Shown here: piece after piece, positions 12,315 through 21,500 of the stretch
How positions within the stretch are numbered: the first letter of the stretch is position 1
Layout: every line of letters begins with the position of its first letter
Source of the DNA: Lagopus muta
Taxonomy: Eukaryota > Chordata > Aves > Galliformes > Phasianidae
DNA length: 64,000 nt
Direction of reading: 5' to 3'
NCBI RefSeq assembly: GCF_023343835.1
Contig: NC_064439.1
Coordinates: 33,802,508 to 33,866,507 of the forward strand
The notes under the pieces: generated by a model
What the model was told of the DNA's origin: nothing
Databases searched by the model: none
What the model saw: only the letters and a program-made list of their open reading frames with translations
Translations under genes and position numbers: made by a program

Positions 12315-13496
12315 CTAGAGACAGCAAGTAAAGTTTTAGTTTGTTTGGGTTTTGTTTTTCTCTTGGATCTCCTCTTCCTCAGAAAAGCATCAAATAACCA
12401 TTTTGTTTTCTAGTCTGGGTATAACTGGCACAAAATTCTCTCCCCAAAGATCAAAGAATGGCTTCAGTTGGAAAGGACCCTAAAAGCCCTCCTACTTCCA
12501 ACCCTTTGCCTTAGGCAGGGTTGCCAACCACCAGATCAGGCCTCCCAGGGCCCCACCCAACCCGGCCATGCCACCTTCACAGACGGGGCATCCACAGCTT
12601 CTCTGGGCACTCTGCGCCACTGCCTCACCATCCCATGAATAACAAATTTCTCCTTGACATCTAACCCTCTTTTATTTTAAAGCCATTCCCCCTCATCCTA
12701 TCGCTATCAGACTGTAAACAGGAATTATTTTTTTTTAAATAAGGTTCCTTTAGGTACTTGATGACCACAGCTTTCTCCAGGCTGAGCAGGCCCAGCTCCC
12801 TCAGCCCATCATCATAGTGAGGTGCTCCAGCCTTCTGAGCATCCTCAAGACCCTCTTTCAGACTCACTCCAACAGCTCCGTGCCCTTTGCATGCTGGGAC
12901 CCCCAGGCCTGGATGGAGTACTGCAGATGGAAGCTGCAGCATGCCTCATAACTAACAAAAGCCGTTTGGCCAGGTGACCGCTGCTGGAGTCACGGAGGCT
13001 GTTTTGCCTGCATTTCATCACAGTGACTCAAAGCCAGCACGTTCTAAAGCTCAGGAACAGCAGGACATGCGGGGGACCAGAAAAACAATTGGGACAGGAG
13101 ACGGCGCCACGAAAGGAAAGGCCACCGGCTGCCTACCAGCCACGTCTCATCTTTACGAGAGGCTTTTAGAAGCCACCATCGCACCTTTCTCAGGAAATGA
13201 GAAGCCCACCCTCGGCCCGCACCCACCTGGTCATAGATGACGCGCAGGATGAGGGAGCAGCTGGGGCAGGTGGCCACGTCCTCTCCGTTCTCCAGATCCT
13301 CCTGCAAGAGCCCGCCATACACGGTCACGCACCGGTCCGCACGCCCGACGCCTAACGCCGCCTCCCCCTCATCGCCCCCCGCCGTTACCCGCGTGATGAG
13401 GAAGCGGTCCCCGCAGGGGCACGGGTAGCTGTACGTCTCCGTCTCCTCATCGTACTCGAAGTCTTCGATCTCCACCTCATCGTGGAACACCGCCAT
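12249..13496 (-). CDS. DPH3: DPH3, diphthamide biosynthesis protein 3 (CSL zinc protein), complete
   Basis: Three exons (13496-13389, 13301-13227, 12314-12249) join in frame to 82 codons, the usual length of vertebrate DPH3. The protein starts [20 protein letters not shown], an acidic N-terminus typical of the family, then a CSL-type zinc finger whose four ligands are visible as C26-P-C28 and C48-P-S-C51. It ends in KELVKC as in mammals. DPH3 with DPH1/DPH2 forms the iron-sulfur enzyme system that starts diphthamide synthesis on EF2; it supplies electrons and is also linked to Elongator-dependent tRNA wobble modification. Both introns are GT-AG and phase 0. The start has an ideal context (GCC ATG G). 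Residues 64-75 differ from the mammalian form, so the linker before KELVKC evolves quickly. It is head-to-head with OXNAD1. Confidence 0.97.
12451..12940 (-). mobile_element. CR1 LINE fragment (minus) in DPH3 intron 2
   Basis: The low-coordinate end carries the inverted CR1 3' tail (AGAATGGCTTCAGTTGGAAA, compare the usual tail in other CR1 copies here), followed by the antisense 3' UTR and end of ORF2 with many indels. It fills about half of the 912-bp second intron of DPH3. 5'-truncated as is normal for CR1. Confidence 0.85.
13227..13301 (-). CDS. DPH3: DPH3 coding exon 2
   Basis: Codons 37-61 ([20 protein letters not shown] then VIYDQ) with the second zinc pair CPSC. Acceptor TTGCAG at 13307-13302 and donor GTGGGT at 13226-13221. 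Confidence 0.96.
13389..13496 (-). CDS. DPH3: DPH3 coding exon 1
   Basis: Codons 1-36, ending in [12 protein letters not shown] with the first zinc Cys pair. The donor is CGG|GTAACG at 13388 and the intron is phase 0 and only 87 bp, lying wholly in the CpG island. Confidence 0.96.
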
Positions 13497-13522
13497 GGCG
13501 CTGTCGTACGGCGGGGAACGCG

Positions 13523-13529
13523 CCGGAAG
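13523..13529 (+). promoter_or_regulatory. ETS-family motif
   Basis: CCGGAAG, the GABP/ETS core, 27 bp upstream of the DPH3 start codon. ETS motifs are known in the human DPH3 promoter, where UV-signature mutations cluster. Confidence 0.5.
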
Positions 13530-13539
13530 AGGCGGGGAG

Positions 13540-13549
13540 GCGCATGCGC
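13540..13549. promoter_or_regulatory. NRF1 palindrome
   Basis: GCGCATGCGC, a perfect NRF1 core palindrome. NRF1 commonly drives nuclear genes for mitochondrial proteins, which suits OXNAD1. Confidence 0.5.
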
Positions 13550-13575
13550 GACGGCTTCGCGCGCGCCCCGCCTGC

Positions 13576-13581
13576 CACGTG
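13576..13581. promoter_or_regulatory. E-box CACGTG, first copy
   Basis: GCCACGTGAC context; a USF/MYC/TFE-type E-box 23 bp from a second copy. Confidence 0.45.
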
Positions 13582-13596
13582 ACAGAGGCGCTTTCC

Positions 13597-13606
13597 GTCA
13601 CGTGAC
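13597..13606. promoter_or_regulatory. Palindromic GTCACGTGAC (CLEAR/USF-type E-box)
   Basis: A perfect 10-bp palindrome equal to the core of the TFEB/TFE3 CLEAR element and the USF site. With the copy at 13576 it forms a spaced pair about two helical turns apart. Confidence 0.5.
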
Positions 13607-13879
13607 GCGGTGCCGGTAGGGGTCGCGGCGTGAGGGGGGGGAGCGGGCGCTGCGCCCTCTGACCCATTGCCCGCGTGCGACCCCGGGCGGCTGAGGGGAC
13701 GGGACCGCGTGGTTCGTGCGCTCCTTCGCTCTGGGTCGGAGGGAAAGCGCTTCGTGGTGACGATCTATGGGATGTGGGCGGGGAGTATCGCTCACCTGGT
13801 TTGTAAAAAGGGCTCTGCGCCGCTCCGTTAAGCGTCCCCGCTTCCCCCTCGTTCCGGTCTGCAGCAGTTTGCTCTCCAT

Positions 13880-13993
13880 GCGGTGCGGCTAAAGGTCTGT
13901 CTCTCCCTTCAGATGCACGGATAGGACTGAGGAACGGAGAGGCCGCGGCGGTAGATGTCACGGTGCGTTAACGCGGGGCTTCTGGCTCTCGGG
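13880..13993 (+). other. OXNAD1: Inferred OXNAD1 non-coding first exon
   Basis: A strong donor (GGG|GTAAGG) at 13994 lies in the CpG island on the OXNAD1 strand and can join the acceptor TTTTTCCAG at 18358-18366. In this join an in-frame TAA (in GTTAAC, about 13969-13971) precedes the main ATG, so coding starts in the next exon. The 5' edge is a guess; the start site is not visible. Confidence 0.45.
13955..13993 (+). other. First part of a possible uORF of OXNAD1
   Basis: ATG at 13955 in weak context (T at -3, T at +4) opens a frame that, after the inferred splice to 18367, runs to TGA at 18445-18447, 39 codons in all. It overlaps the main ATG (18399) in another frame. It depends on the inferred exon 1. 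Confidence 0.3.
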
Positions 13994-15753
13994 GTAAGGA
14001 GAAGGAGCTCCTCTGCAGGGGAGAGGAGCAAAAGAAGCGCGCATTTCTCTGTGCAGAGCGATGGACGAAAGGGAGGGTTTGGGGTGGGTGTCGGAGAGGG
14101 TATTTCTGTAAGGTGGGGTAGGAAGAGGGAGTAGAAAGAGCGTCCCATCAGAAGGGGAAGCCTGAAGTGCTTGCGCTCAGAGGACGGGAGAGCAGGGAGC
14201 TGGGCAGATGGCGTGGGGGGCAGAGGCTGTTCCCATTGCAAAGCCGGGACTCAGGGCTGCGTGTGGCGGAGCGGAACCTGGGCTCCTTAAAGAGATTCTG
14301 GAATGCTTTAGTTGCGGCGTATTATTGCAGGACTGGAAAGTGATTGATGATGCTGTAATCCAGGCCCAGCAGGTGCCCGCACTGGGAGCTCTGCTGTGCA
14401 AGAATTAATGATTTAGGGCAGTGTCTCTTTGAATGCGTAGGACAGCAGTATTTGTTTCTTGACATGACAGCCATCAAACTGCGATTACCTTTAAAGGACT
14501 GTCAACCCGAGGAGCACAATTAAGTTAAACCAAGTACATAAAATAAACAGTCAAGTATCTTTGTATTAGATTTCAAAGTTGGGCCACGTATTTCCCAGCA
14601 GATGTCACTGTGGTTGGTAGCAGTTCATTGCAGACAGGGTTTTGAAGCATGCAAAATGCTTTAAAAAAGGAAAAATCTTTGCTGTCAGTGCTTGGCTTCT
14701 GAAGTGAGGCATTGTACTTTGTGATTCATTTTGTTGTGCGATAGCTTTAGTTATAGTCACAGCTAATAGAATAAGCTGCTTACATAAAACCATCCCCTTC
14801 CACACTTTTTTTTTTTTCCTTTTAATTGGTTTAGACTTGGAAGTGTAAACCAGGAGATATAGGTGGATGTAACCAAGATACATTGTCTGAAAGACTCTGG
14901 ATTATGAAGTGTTCTGATAAATCTGAGTAACTCACTGCAGGCTTTTCAGACTGACTGTGCTGATATTGTTGAACGTGATTGCTTCATTACATTTTCTTCA
15001 TTACAGTTTGTCTTGCTAACGTACTGCAAGAACAGTAATAATGTTATTGTGCCTTCTATACTTTCACATGAAGGAAGTACTAAGGTGTTTTGTTTGAATA
15101 GAGAATAGTCTTTGTGTGCTGTAGCAAAAACTTTTTGAAGTAATTTTGCCCACCATTAGCAGAGGAGTTGTGAATAATTCCATTTTGAAAAGTTGCAAGC
15201 TGCTGTGTAATTAAATGCTAAAGAGCTATTGCAAATTATGGACAGCAAATATTTCTTGTGCTTGAAAGTGGGCACTTTCAGTACTTACAGTAAATGTGTT
15301 CCATTTCTGAGCAGCCTAATTTATGAAAGCTCTGCTTCCCATTTATAAAGATTACAAATGGAACAAATCACTGAGTGACCAGCCAGTGCAGCTGTTGTGA
15401 AAGCCTCGACAGTATAGACCTGATTAGTGAAGCAAGCTGGATCATTGCCATTTAAAAGGGTTCAAAATGAATGAAAAACAAAAACAAATTGAAAATAAAT
15501 TATGTGCTTTAAGAGAATGCAGGAAAAGGGATTTAAATGAAAGTAAATGATTAAGACTGCTTTGGAGAAGCAAGGGACTGCTTTTTAGAACTCATATAAT
15601 AGTGTGAGATAGGTGAGGATAGTGTGACAGACAGTTATGCTGATCCATTATAGGAAAAACAAAGGCAGTAAGAAATACCTTTTGGCTTACTATAAACAGT
15701 TTCCCAAATTTGATAAATTAAGAATACTTTTGACTTGCTTTGAAAATTGTTGG

Positions 15754-15780
15754 TAGGTTGCTCTGAAAGTAATGCCTCCC
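15754..15780 (+). mobile_element. Left end of a mariner-like element (Galluhop type), interrupted
   Basis: GGTTGCTCTGAAAGTAATGC directly follows a TA, the mariner target dinucleotide, and has the look of a mariner terminal inverted repeat. The match stops at 15780, where CR1 sequence begins, and similarity to the same element seems to resume at 18106. Identification rests on recall of the chicken mariner family. Confidence 0.5.
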
Positions 15781-16621
15781 TCAGTGTGTGTTTGTGCATA
15801 ACACCAAGATGCGTGGTGTGGTTGACATGCCTGAGGGATGGGATGTCATCCAGAGAGTCTTAGACAGGCTTAAGCAGCGGGCCCAGACAAATCTCATGAG
15901 TTTCAAGAAATCTGAGTGCAAGCTCTTGCACCTGGGTTGTGGTGACTCCTACAATCAGTACAAGCTGGGGAATGTAAGGATAGAGTAGAGTCCTGCCAAA
16001 AAGGACCTGGGGGTATTGGTGGATGGTAAGCTGGACGTGAGCCAGCAATGTGCCCTCGCAGCTCAGAAAGCCAGCCATATCCTGGCTGCATCAAAAGCAG
16101 CGTGGTCAGCAGGGCGAGGGAGGTGATCCTGCCTCTCTGCTCTCCATCGGTGAGGCCTCGCCTGGAGTACTGTGTCCAGATGTGGAGTTTTCAGTACAGA
16201 TGTGGACTTGTTGGAGCCTGTCCAGAGGAGGACCTCAGAAATGATCCATGAACACCTCTCTTATGAGGACAGACTGATAGAGCTGGGGCTGTTCAGCCTG
16301 GAGAAGAGAGGACTGGGGAAATCTGAGAGCAGCCTTTCACTATCTGAAGGGGACAATAAGAAGTGGACAGACTCTTTAGCAGGGTCTTTAGCAGGACAAG
16401 GGGAAATTGTTTCAAAATAAAGGAGAGGAGATTTAGGTTGGATGTAAGGAAGAAATTTTTTACAATAAGGGTGATGGAGCACTGGAACAGGTTGCCCAGA
16501 GAGGTGTTAGAAGTCCCATTTCTGCAGACGTTGAAAGTTAGGCTGGATGGGGCTCTGAGCAACCTCATCTAGCTGTAGGTGTTGCTGTTCATGGCAGGGG
16601 AGTGGGTCTAGATAACCTTTA
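15781..16621 (+). mobile_element. CR1 LINE (plus), 3' part of ORF2 and 3' UTR, split copy
   Basis: Frames 15788-15988 and 16172-16572 encode decayed CR1 reverse-transcriptase C-terminal sequence (for example [20 protein letters not shown] and [20 protein letters not shown]). The 3' UTR breaks off at about 16621 in ...GATAACCTTTAA, before the expected terminal tail. The missing tail is found at 18080-18105 beyond an inserted minus-strand CR1. Confidence 0.88.
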
Positions 16622-18079
16622 ATCATGAATCACCAATGTTGGAAAGGACCTCCAAGATTACAGTCCAACTGTACACCAACCACCAATATTTCCCCACTAA
16701 GCCATGTCCCTTAGTACATCTAAATACTTACTGAACACCTCCAGAAATGGTGACTCAACCACATCGCTGGGCAGCGTGTTCCAGTGCCTAATCACTCCGA
16801 GAAGAATTTTTTCCTAATGTCCAACCAGAATCTCCCCTGGTGCAACTTGAGGCTGTTCCCTCTACTCCTTGTCAATAGATACCATGGGAGAAGCTGATCC
16901 CCACCTCACCACAACCTCTTTTCCTGCACTTGTAGGGAGCAATGAGGTCTCCCATGAGCCTCCTCCAGACTGAACAATCTCAGTTCCCTTAGCCACTCTC
17001 CATGAGACTTGTGCTCCAGACCCCTCACAGCTTTATTGCCCTTCTCTGAACATGCTCCAGGGCCTCCCTGTCTTTCTTGTAGTGAGGGGCCCAAAACTGA
17101 ACACAGCACTTGAGGTATGGCCTCAGCAGCGCTGAGTACAGAGGGACGATCACCTCCCTGTTCCTGCTGGCAACTACTTCTGATTCAAGCCAGGATGCCA
17201 TTGGCCTTCTTTGCCACCTGGGTACGCTGCTGACTCATATTCAGCTGAGCAATCAGCCAGCAGCTCCAGGTCTGTTTCTTCCACATAGTCTTCCCGCTGC
17301 TCTGCCCCAAGCCTGTGGCATTGCCTGAAGTTGTGGCAAAACTGCTGGACCTGGTGCTTGGTGTGGCTGAACTTCATCCCACTGGCCTCAGCCTGTGCAG
17401 ATCCCTCTGTAAGGCCTTCCTATCCCCAGGCAGATCGACGCTTCCTTCCAGCTTGGCGTCATCTGCAAATGTACTGAGGGTGCACTCAATTCCCTTGTCC
17501 AGGTCACCAATGAAGATATTAAACAGGGTAGGTCCCAGTACCAATCCCCAGGGAACACTGGTTGCCAGCTGGATTTAACTCCATTCACCAGCATTCTCTG
17601 CCTGGCCCTCCGGTCACTTCTTTACCCAGCCAGGAGTGTACTTGTCCAAGCCACAGGCTGCCAGCTTCTCAGAAGAACGCTGCATGAAAAGCTGTGCTGA
17701 AATCTGAGTAGCCTTTCCCTCATCCACCAGGTGGATCACTTGACCATAGAAGGTCAGGTTGGTCAGGTAGGACCTGCTTTTCATGACCCCATGTTGTCTG
17801 GGGATCCCCCAGCTGTCTCACACATGCCATGTGATCTCCCTCGAGATTTGTTTCATAACCTTCCCTCGCACCGAGGTCAGGCTGACAGGCCTGTAGTTCC
17901 CCTGATCCTCCTTACAATCCTTCTTGTAGATGGGAGTCACGCTGGCAAGCCTCCAATCCTCTGGGACCTCCAGTTGACCAGGAACACTGATAGATGGCAG
18001 AAAGCAGCTTGGCAGTCACCTTCACCAGCTCCATCAGCATCCTTGGGTGAATCTCATCTGGTCCCATGGACTTGTGACA
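16622..18079 (-). mobile_element. CR1 LINE (minus), about 1.46 kb, inserted in a plus CR1
   Basis: Begins with the inverted tail AATCACCAATGTTGGAAAGG and reads antisense through the 3' UTR into ORF2; the minus-strand frame near 18079-17990 carries KSMGPDEIHPRMLMELVK, the start of the CR1 reverse-transcriptase domain. Frameshifts and stops are many. 5'-truncated at about 18079. Confidence 0.88.
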
Positions 18080-18105
18080 GTCCAACTGAAACAATTCTAT
18101 GATTC
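18080..18105 (+). mobile_element. 3' tail of the split plus-strand CR1
   Basis: TCCAACTGAAACAATTCTAT followed by GATTCTA is the terminal CR1 3' end with its ATTCTATG-type octamers. It has no body next to it on the plus strand, and completes the copy that stops at 16621. Confidence 0.65.
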
Positions 18106-18250
18106 TATTAATTTCCATGCAAATGATAACAGATTCAAAGAGCACAATACACTACCTGATAGAGCTAAGTATCATAGTTTTGCTGATGGTACATTCTGTC
18201 ACAATCATCCAAGCTATCGGTAAGGTTAATGAACGATACCAGCCTCAGTA
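18106..18250 (+). mobile_element. Continuation of the mariner-like element
   Basis: The stretch starting TTAATTTCCATGCAAATGAT and including CAAAGAGCACAATACACTAC resembles the internal region that follows the terminal repeat in the chicken mariner. Similarity fades after about 18250. Confidence 0.4.
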
Positions 18251-18366
18251 TCAAACTCAGGGTAGTCTTGGTTACTAGCCAGCAGTCTTGCCTAGTTGTA
18301 TATAAGAACAAACCATGTCGAACAGTGGGTATTTTATTTAATAAATATTAATGTGGGTTTTTCCAG

Positions 18367-18529
18367 GAACTGGTGATTCTAAAGACAGCCTGCTTATCAT
18401 GGCTCATGTTACCACTTACATGGGCTTTACTATTCCTCACCTACTGAGAAGTGCCTGCAGACTTTGTCCTGCTCATTCTGCGCTGGTGGTGTTGAGGCAC
18501 TCTGCTTCTTGTTACTGTACAGTGAAAGG
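18367..18529 (+). CDS. OXNAD1: OXNAD1 first coding exon (coding from 18399)
   Basis: The acceptor TTTTTCCAG ends at 18366; 32 bases of 5' UTR precede ATG at 18399. Codes residues 1-43 and two bases of codon 44; this is the basic, acid-free presequence. Donor GTAAGT at 18530. Confidence 0.9.
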
Positions 18530-21500
18530 GTAAGTTATCCATCTACAAACACTTCTATTTTTTGAAGAGAATGTCATGATAACACTTTGAAATAACAAAT
18601 GACAAGTTATTACATACCTGTAAATACTTTGTGATCTCCCATTTATATTGCTGCATATAATTCTGATTCAGAACTGTGCCACCTGGAACGTCTGCTGGAT
18701 TACACTGACAAATAATTGGATTAATAGAAATTCATATCAGTAAGACACAGTAGTACAGATGTCAAAAAGACAATTTGTTTGCTTCTTGTTGCAGCACGGC
18801 ACAATCAAAAAGGAAAATGGATCACCTTGAGAGAACAGCAAATAATTTTCGCCAGGAGGTTAGTGGTCTGTTCTTTAGGATGTTACTAAGTTTTCTTTTT
18901 GGTGAAGAAATTGGGTAATTGTATTTGATTCACAGGCTTCAGTTTCTCTTCACATGGAGTCTTTTTCACTTTTTTTTCCCCCTCATTTTTTGTATTTGAT
19001 ACTGTTGTAAAGTGGTGGATTTTGTGGTCAATAGAGGGAAAGTAGTGAGGTATAAAAATTATTGTGATTCTGTTTACTTCAAGTTAGACAAGAAATTGAA
19101 TAGAATTCTGGTTATGTGGACTTTGATAAGCAAACAGAGGCTTTTTCAGAGAATTGGGGCACTTTTTGATTGATAAACCCCGTCTTTAATTCCCAGAACT
19201 TTGGGCAGTGGTGCCTAGTTTTTCTTCATTCTTTATATAGCTTTTCTCAGTGTTAACAAGTTGATGATGACAGGCCAGTCCTGCCTTTGCCACAGAGCAG
19301 AACAAACAGTATGTGCCTCACACTATGCAGCATTAATGGTTGTGTATATTATAAAACAATATATATAGAAGAGATTTAGCACCTGTGGCATAGGTTGTCG
19401 GTGGATGAGACAAATATAGGCTCATTGTACCTGTTAGCAAAGCTACCAGGAAACCATTTGTCTCAGAGCTGTGCTTCAGTAACTCCTGTCCAGCATTAGC
19501 ACTTCCTTGGGTAGGGGCCAGCAGCCTTTCACATGGGTCTGACTGATGCTAAATTAACTCAGTACATGGACAGAGTGCCTGTAGCAACAGGTGTAGATGC
19601 CCATTTTTGCTTCTGACATGGACAAAAGTCTTGCAGTTTTGCAGCCATGTTTTCATCTTTGATACTTCTGACAGCTTGGCTTGCTAACTTTTTCTGCCCA
19701 GAACAAACGTGGGGCAGCTTGAAAATAAAAAGAAAGGTGTTGAGAGCTCTGAGCTGGTACAGACAGCTGCATAACGTCTGAGATCTGAAGGAAGCCATAT
19801 GAATGAGGTGGAAGAACTGGGCTGAGTGGATGTCAGCAGGAAGTTCTTCATAGAGAGAGCGGTGAGGTGCTGGAACAGACAGCCCAGAGAAGCTGTGGAT
19901 GTGGTGTTCAGACCAGGTTGGATGGAGCCCTGGTCTAGTACCAGATCTGGAGGCTGGAGTCTCTGCCTGTGGCAGGGGGGTTGGAACTTGATGATCTTTG
20001 GGATCCCTTCCACCCCAAGCCCTTCAGTGATTCAGTTCTGTGAGAAATTCTCCACATGTCAGAGGGTTGTTTCTTTTTTTAAGTGCTTGATTTATTCTTT
20101 GTTACTTTTTCCCCAACCACTTTAAAATCAGTTTATTTTAAATCCTTTGCTTGGTTTTAAATTCCACATAATCAGCAGTTGGCTTCTCCTAGTCTATATT
20201 GCCTTATTTGGCCACTGAAGTCCTTTAGAAAGATGAAAGAATCATAGATCTGTGTTGCATTAGTGTGCATGCCAAACTGTATCTCCTGTTGAAGACTGGT
20301 AACGTGAAGGACAAGAACAAGTGCCTGATGCTTTGAAATAAAATGGCAAGGTCCCAAATAGTGTCCTCCCATCTCACTGCAGTTTTGCTGTGTTTTGGCC
20401 ATCACACTTGTGATTTTCCAAAAATACTGTCTGAAGGTCTTTGATCACCCTGACAAATCTAACTTTTGTAGTATGCTGATTAAGGATTACATTTCCAGCT
20501 CTCTCAGATGTGTTGGCCAAACAACAAATTGGGGAGTGCTCAGAAGAGTAAAGAAGGGAAGGAAAAAGATCCAAGCTTAATGTCAATTTCCTGCACTTTA
20601 AGTTTCTCCATTAAACCAACCATTTAAGTAATTAATTTGACATTTGTCTTGTTAACAGAGAAAGACTGTTTTTCCCTTTTAATAGTATCTGCTAAAGTGG
20701 AAAGGAAATGTTTGCTACTTTATTTTAAATTGGCAAACGTCCTGCTGTTTTGTGGGACAGTAGATGTGTTCAGATGCTGCTTTATGAAGAAATTAATTTC
20801 CTGCCATGTGTTTTAAATTAGAGCCTAGCTTCTTAAGTTGTTTTCTTTTTTAATTTATTTGATCTTACACAAATGAAGTGGTGAAGTTGTGGCGAGTTAC
20901 TCGTATTTCCTAATGTAGTAAGTGGCATTTGCATTTTTAAGAGTATGTGTATTGGCCTGTTTAGAAAATACATACAGCATTATTTGTAGAAGTAAAAATA
21001 TAATAATTATCACCCCCTCTCCCATCATCTCCCATCATCAGGCATTTTTATCTTATCATCCATGTTGTACTGATGAGCATCAAAGTGTTTAAATTGCGTG
21101 TAATAAAGTGGGAAACTCCTCCCCATGTGATCCTGTAGCTAGATTTGCTTTTTATTTCCTTCCTGCTTTCCTCCCACCCTTCCTTCCTTCCTTCCTCCCA
21201 CCCTTCCAGTACAGTTTTCCCATCCCCTCCCATCTGGTTGCCAAACAAAACTCTTGTATTAACTAGAAATGAATGCTTGTGTCACAGTTTCCTGTGTTCG
21301 GAGATCATAGAAATGGTCAAATGGGTACGTGTGTAAATCAGTAACACAAGGCGTTCAATGACATGAAACTAGATACAAATCCAGAGTTCTCCCAGTGACT
21401 TCAGTAGCAGCTGAGCTTTTGCATGTTTCCTTTGTCAATTTTCACATCAGAGATTTGTTATTGTTGCTGGGAAGATAAAGGAGCGTTTGCTTTGTGCAAA

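Larger units (their letters stand above)
13080..14110. promoter_or_regulatory. CpG-island bidirectional promoter of DPH3 and OXNAD1
   Basis: GC content and CpG density jump here relative to the AT-rich flanks. DPH3 starts leftward at 13496 and the inferred OXNAD1 first exon ends rightward at 13993, so start sites lie within a few hundred bases. The human orthologues also share a divergent promoter. There is no TATA box near either gene. ETS, NRF1 and CACGTG motifs at 13523-13606 lie just upstream of DPH3. Confidence 0.88.
13994..18366 (+). other. OXNAD1: OXNAD1 intron 1 (inferred)
   Basis: GT-AG intron of about 4.4 kb between the CpG-island exon and the first coding exon. 14.1-15.7 kb shows only ordinary AT-rich sequence; 15754-18250 is the nested repeat cluster listed separately. 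Confidence 0.45.

Noticed and set aside
13044-13961. 305-codon minus-strand frame through the DPH3 promoter
   Set aside because: It is long only because CpG-rich DNA lacks stops; it reads through the introns of DPH3. The real product is the spliced 82-residue protein.
16172-16572. Plus-strand ORFs with RT-like protein sequence
   Set aside because: They are decayed CR1 ORF2 pieces, broken by frameshifts, not host genes.
17731-18145. ORFs of 123 and 77 codons near the first coding exon of OXNAD1
   Set aside because: The minus one is the CR1 RT start and the plus one is its antisense shadow.
18351-18398. In-frame ATG upstream of the OXNAD1 start
   Set aside because: It lies before the acceptor at 18366, so it is intronic in the spliced message.
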